Below are positions 40,931-44,098 of a DNA stretch of 44,098 nucleotides, in pieces. A program made the translations under genes and the position numbers. The notes under the pieces were generated by a model. That model was not told the origin of the DNA. It searched no databases and saw only the letters and a program-made list of their open reading frames with translations. Each line of letters begins with the position of its first letter. Within the stretch, counting starts at the first letter, position 1. Location of the stretch: positions 1-44,098 of the forward strand of contig DASPLX010000025.1 of the NCBI GenBank assembly GCA_035627375.1. Direction: 5' to 3'. Source of the stretch: DASPLX01 sp035627375. Its GTDB lineage: Bacteria > Pseudomonadota > Gammaproteobacteria > Burkholderiales > Burkholderiaceae_D.

Positions 40931-42460
40931 TCATGCCTGCGCCTCGACCGGGAGCGGCAATTCGATGTGGATGACAGTGCCGGCGGCGACCTTCGACCTG
41001 ATGTCGAGCTTGCCCTTCAAGCCGTACACGCGTTCGCGCATGCCGATCAATCCGATGCCCGCCTCCGTCCTGGAGGGGTCGAATCCCATGCCGTCGTCCG
41101 CCACCGAGATCGCCAGCGTCCGCTGGCCGGCGCCGACCGCCAGCCGCACCTTGACGTTCGATGCCGCGGAGTGCTTCACCACGTTCGACAGCGCTTCCTG
41201 GATCAGGCGGAAGGCCGAGATGGCGATCTGGCCGCATAGCTTCGGGAAGCCGTCGTCCACGTCGAGCTCGAAACGGCAGTGCGGATGGATCTCGTCGTAA
41301 TGTTGCACCATTTCGTCGACGGCGTCGCGCAGCCCGAGCGTATCGATCACTTCCGGGCGCAGCCGCTTGACCAGGTCGCGCGCCTTGGCATACAAGCCCT
41401 TCAGGTGTTCGAGCGAAGACTCGGCGAGCTTCTTGAGCTGTTGTATGCGCGAGAGGGTTTCCTCGTCCGGCCGGCCGCTCTTGCCGAGCGCATCCTCGAC
41501 GCTCGCCGCCAGGCTCAGGATGCGCTGCAGTTCGATGCGCACCACGATCACCGCCGCGTTCAGGTGATCGTGGATGTCGATGGCGATGTTCTTGCGCTCC
41601 TCTTCGAGCGCGTTGGTCACCTTGTGGATCAGGCGCCGCTTTTCGGCGTCGGCCTTCAGCGCCCGGTCGCGCGCCTTGGCCAGTTCCTCGGTCCGCTCCT
41701 TCACCTTGCCGTCGAGGTCCAGCTTGAGCTCGCCCAGGCTGTTCGCCATTTCGATGATGCTGCTCTGGAGCTCCGCGATCTCTCCGCCGGCGGTCAACGG
41801 CAGGTCGGGACGGTAATCGCCTTCCCGGATGCGGCGCACCGTCTTGATCGTCGCCGCCAGCGAATCGGTCAGGCCGCGCGCCAGCGCGAATGCGAGCAGG
41901 CTGGCGACCAGCATGAAGGAGGCCGCGATCAGGGTGCCCGCCAGGACCCGGTTGCGTTTGCTTTCCAGCGCGCTGGTCGGCGACATCGTGACCCGGACGC
42001 TGCCGACGGCGGCGCCGGGCCGGATGTTCTGCCGGAAGTCCCAGGCATCCGACAAATGCGGCTGATCGCTGATGCCGAAGGGATCGACGTCCACCAGTTC
42101 CTTGCGGATCGGCGCCTCGAAGACTTGCATGTTCTCGGCCGGCTCGTCGGGGGAGCTCACCACGATCAGCGGCTTGCCGGCGAAGTCCAGGATCTCGACG
42201 GCGTAGATGCTGCGGTCGACCTGCAGCAGGCCGCGCAGCGTGCGTTCGAGATAGGTCAGGTTGCCGGAGATGACGCCGTACTGGCTGCTTTCCGCCATGG
42301 TCGAGGCGACCAGGTTGCCGCGTTCCTGGAGTTCGCGTTCGATCTCGTCGAGCCGGGTGAAATGAGACCATGCGATCAGGGAGGCGATCATCGGCAGCGG
42401 CAGCGCGGTGATCAGCAGCATGCGCGCCTTGATGCCCCATTTATTGGAGGGAAACCTCAC
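40931..42460 (-). CDS. NarL-type membrane sensor histidine kinase
   Basis: A 509-residue kinase: membrane helix 1 (residues ~14-32), a periplasmic sensor domain of ~135 residues with CHASE8-like features, helix 2 (~172-195), HAMP, a coiled coil, HisKA_3 dimerisation domain with phospho-acceptor H297 (AIDIHDHLNAAV), and HATPase_c (EALSNVVKHS, ADDGMGFD, GIGLIGMRERV). It should phosphorylate a LuxR/NarL-type response regulator, which is not in the window. The start is GTG at 42460, overlapping the TGA of the binding-protein gene by 4 bases (GTGA). The sensor side probably reads the periplasmic binding protein encoded just upstream. Confidence 0.93.
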   Translation of the reverse strand: MRFPSNKWGIKARMLLITALPLPMIASLIAWSHFTRLDEIERELQERGNLVASTMAESSQYGVISGNLTYLERTLRGLLQVDRSIYAVEILDFAGKPLIVVSSPDEPAENMQVFEAPIRKELVDVDPFGISDQPHLSDAWDFRQNIRPGAAVGSVRVTMSPTSALESKRNRVLAGTLIAASFMLVASLLAFALARGLTDSLAATIKTVRRIREGDYRPDLPLTAGGEIAELQSSIIEMANSLGELKLDLDGKVKERTEELAKARDRALKADAEKRRLIHKVTNALEEERKNIAIDIHDHLNAAVIVVRIELQRILSLAASVEDALGKSGRPDEETLSRIQQLKKLAESSLEHLKGLYAKARDLVKRLRPEVIDTLGLRDAVDEMVQHYDEIHPHCRFELDVDDGFPKLCGQIAISAFRLIQEALSNVVKHSAASNVKVRLAVGAGQRTLAISVADDGMGFDPSRTEAGIGLIGMRERVYGLKGKLDIRSKVAAGTVIHIELPLPVEAQA

Positions 42461-43386
42461 GATGCCCTCGCGTGCGGCCTGCGCGCCATTTCCTTGGTGC
42501 CGTCCTCGACGACCAGGTTGAGGGAGCGGGCGACGCTGTCGTTGACGGTGGTGCGGAAGTATTTCGGGAACTGCGGCGCGGGTAGGCGGCCGGAGCCGGC
42601 GAAATCGTCCAGCAGCTCGCCGACCTGGACCGCGATGTCCTCGATGTTGGAATAGGTCGTCGCGAGCGCGCCGGCCTTGACCATGGCGACCGAGAATCCG
42701 ATGACTCCCTGGTTGTGCCGGTAGGAGGTGATCAGGGTGTTCCGTATGTTCTCGACGTTATAGATGTCGGTATCGGGTATCGCCAGGATCACGGCGGCCT
42801 GGCTGACTTGATTGAGCGCGCGGTTGAGGTCGTCCTCGGCGCCGACGCGCTTGATCTCCAGGCTCAAGCCGGCGATCGTCGCCGCCTGCCGCAGCGTGGG
42901 CACGAGATGTTCCGTCTTTTCGGTGTTGAGCACGGCGACGTTCACCCGGCGCTTGAAGATCGACGCGATGAGTTGCATCTGATCCGTCGGCGAGGGTTCG
43001 GCGTAGATGGCCGTCACGTGGCCGTCGCGCCGCGGCGCGCTGTCGAGGATGGTCCTGTAGGCCTGGCTGGAGGTGAACACCGAGAGGATCGCGCCCTCGA
43101 CGTTCTTCGACAGCACCGCGCTCAGGGCGGCGGGGCCGATCGCCACGAACACCAGATCGCGCTGCTTCGGAAACGGGGCGGACAAATCGGAGATGACCCG
43201 CGCGCCGGGAAACTGCCTTTGAAAGACCTGGCCGATGCGTTTGCTGTTGTCGCCGGTGCCGGAGATGACGATCCGGATATCCTGTCTCGGATACTCGATC
43301 GCCCTCAACGAGGCGGCGGGAATGGCGGCGGCGCACGACGCTAGCGAGGCGAGCAAGGCCCTACGGCGTCTGGATAGTGTGTTCAC
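42457..43386 (-). CDS. Periplasmic ABC-type substrate-binding protein (PF04392-like), no permease nearby
   Basis: A 309-residue protein from GTG 43386. The N-terminus (MNTLSRRRRALLASLASC) is a basic export signal with an LASC lipobox-like end; twin-arginine export is also possible. The body resembles ABC_sub_bind/TrpX-like proteins (VFVAIGPAALSAVL, AIYAEPSPTDQMQLIASIF, ILAIPDTDIYNVENIRNTLI, GVIGFSVAMVKAGALATTYS). No ABC permease or ATPase gene accompanies it; instead a TonB-dependent receptor precedes it (32-base gap) and a histidine kinase overlaps its end. It therefore looks like a sensory ligand carrier, which is inference. Confidence 0.87.
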   Translation of the reverse strand: MNTLSRRRRALLASLASCAAAIPAASLRAIEYPRQDIRIVISGTGDNSKRIGQVFQRQFPGARVISDLSAPFPKQRDLVFVAIGPAALSAVLSKNVEGAILSVFTSSQAYRTILDSAPRRDGHVTAIYAEPSPTDQMQLIASIFKRRVNVAVLNTEKTEHLVPTLRQAATIAGLSLEIKRVGAEDDLNRALNQVSQAAVILAIPDTDIYNVENIRNTLITSYRHNQGVIGFSVAMVKAGALATTYSNIEDIAVQVGELLDDFAGSGRLPAPQFPKYFRTTVNDSVARSLNLVVEDGTKEMARRPHARAS

Positions 43387-43418
43387 GTTTCGTCCCGATG
43401 TGGGGTCGGGTAATAAGG

Positions 43419-44098
43419 TTAATAAGTGAATTTGAAGGTGGCGTAGTACTGCATGCTGTCGTCGTACCTGCTTTCGATCGTCCGGCCGAAGCCCTGGAAA
43501 TACCTGCTCGAGCGGTTTTCCAGGTGGCGCACGATGAGCGACGCCGTCAAGCGAGTGCCGTTGCCGCGCCAGGTCGTCTTGGAGACGATCAGATCCTCGC
43601 GGCCATAGAAGGGCCGGTCCGGACCGTCGCCGCTGGAGCCGTACGCCGCGAGAGAGACGCGCCACCCGTTGCGCAGCATGCGTGTCGCACCCAACGCTCC
43701 GCTGTGCTTCGCATACTGGGTTTGTTCGAGCGGCGTCGTGGCGTCCGAATTGCGGAGATAGGCGTACGACAAATTGAATTTCCAGCGATCCGCCGGCGCG
43801 TAGTGCATTTGCAGCTCGGCGCCGCGCAGGTGCACGCCGTTGCCGTTGGTCGGGGCGAAGTCGGACAACTGCAGCTTTTCCGAGATCAGGTTCCGCAACC
43901 GGTCGTGGAACAGGCGCGCATCCATCAGCAAGCCGTGTTCCGGGAAATTGCCGAGGTAGCCGATGCCGCGCGACCAGATCGTTTCCTGGCGCAAGTCGCC
44001 GGGGGCGGAGGCATTCTGGAAAAACCGGGCGTTCGTCGCGCCGCCGACCGGCGGGTTGGCGTTCTCGACGTGGTAGGCCCAGTCGGCGCGCTGCTCCT
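43419..44098 (-). CDS. TonB-dependent receptor, C-terminal beta-barrel part (cut by window edge)
   Basis: Only the last ~226 residues are visible; the frame is open to the right edge. It shows alternating beta-strands (GLLMDARLFHDRLRNLIS, WKFNLSYAYLR, RLTASLIVRHLENRSSRYF) and ends YYATFKFTY, with the terminal aromatic needed for barrel assembly. RLFHDRLRNLIS is typical of receptors near the barrel end. The plug domain and TonB box lie outside the window. It is the first visible gene of an operon with the binding protein, kinase and PagL-like gene; the ligand is unknown. Confidence 0.85.
   Translation of the reverse strand, partial: EQRADWAYHVENANPPVGGATNARFFQNASAPGDLRQETIWSRGIGYLGNFPEHGLLMDARLFHDRLRNLISEKLQLSDFAPTNGNGVHLRGAELQMHYAPADRWKFNLSYAYLRNSDATTPLEQTQYAKHSGALGATRMLRNGWRVSLAAYGSSGDGPDRPFYGREDLIVSKTTWRGNGTRLTASLIVRHLENRSSRYFQGFGRTIESRYDDSMQYYATFKFTY

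Noticed and set aside
40344..42440. 698-codon minus-strand frame joining PagL-like protein to upstream residues
   Set aside because: Only its last 176 codons, from the signal peptide ATG at 40874, are real; the upstream part is a shadow of the histidine kinase in another frame.

Overview
The window reads as chromosomal DNA of a high-GC betaproteobacterium, most likely Oxalobacteraceae (Herbaspirillum / Noviherbaspirillum / Massilia-like). The family guess rests on protein style and gene order: ptsN-hprK-rapZ, DUF971-ubiE-Tim44-ubiJ-ubiB, fmdB-DUF502-aspS-nudB-EEP-clsB, and an acyl-CoA dehydrogenase / 3-hydroxyacyl-CoA dehydrogenase-hydratase / thiolase operon. It is inferred; no 16S or marker search was possible. 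I see no rRNA, tRNA, CRISPR array or insertion sequence.

Layout. (1) 0.4-3.6 kb, minus strand: a decayed AraC-type regulator tail, then the chain ptsN, hprK, rapZ and a LON-domain protein, the last three joined by one-base TGATG overlaps. (2) 3.7-6.7 kb: queF and ilvA (minus), diverging from a YqaA/DedA-like membrane protein across a palindromic -10 box. (3) 6.9-12.9 kb: a 1335-residue FAD / iron-sulfur oxidoreductase, a HIT protein, a DapA-family aldolase and a DUF971 protein. (4) 12.9-17.5 kb: the ubiquinone block ubiE, Tim44-like, ubiJ, ubiB, then a TPMT-like methyltransferase. (5) 17.6-24.9 kb: a sodium:solute symporter, then fmdB-type zinc ribbon, DUF502, aspS, nudB, an EEP-family protein and clsB. 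(6) 24.9-27.3 kb: a MocR/PdxR-type regulator divergent from a rhodanese with shared GGT boxes between them, then an Hsp15-like S4 protein. (7) 27.5-35.6 kb: a TetR regulator and a fatty-acid beta-oxidation operon, followed by an alpha/beta hydrolase and an enoyl-CoA hydratase/isomerase.

(8) 35.6-40.3 kb is the accessory part: a short RadC/JAMM protein, a hairpin-rich spacer, a visibly lower-GC gene for a 582-606-residue helical-repeat protein with an F-box-like segment and an hrp-box-like promoter (candidate type III effector), and an O-acyltransferase gene broken by an internal deletion plus frameshift. (9) 40.3-44.1 kb (minus): a TonB-dependent receptor (cut by the window edge), a periplasmic ABC-type binding protein without permease, a NarL-type membrane histidine kinase joined to it by a GTGA overlap, and a PagL-like lipid A deacylase. 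This looks like an envelope sensing operon, and with the candidate effector it is the least ordinary content here.

Many housekeeping transcripts seem to start from TATAAT -10 boxes with poor -35 elements, and several end at clear hairpin-plus-T terminators (14.67, 19.14, 22.25 and 33.84 kb).
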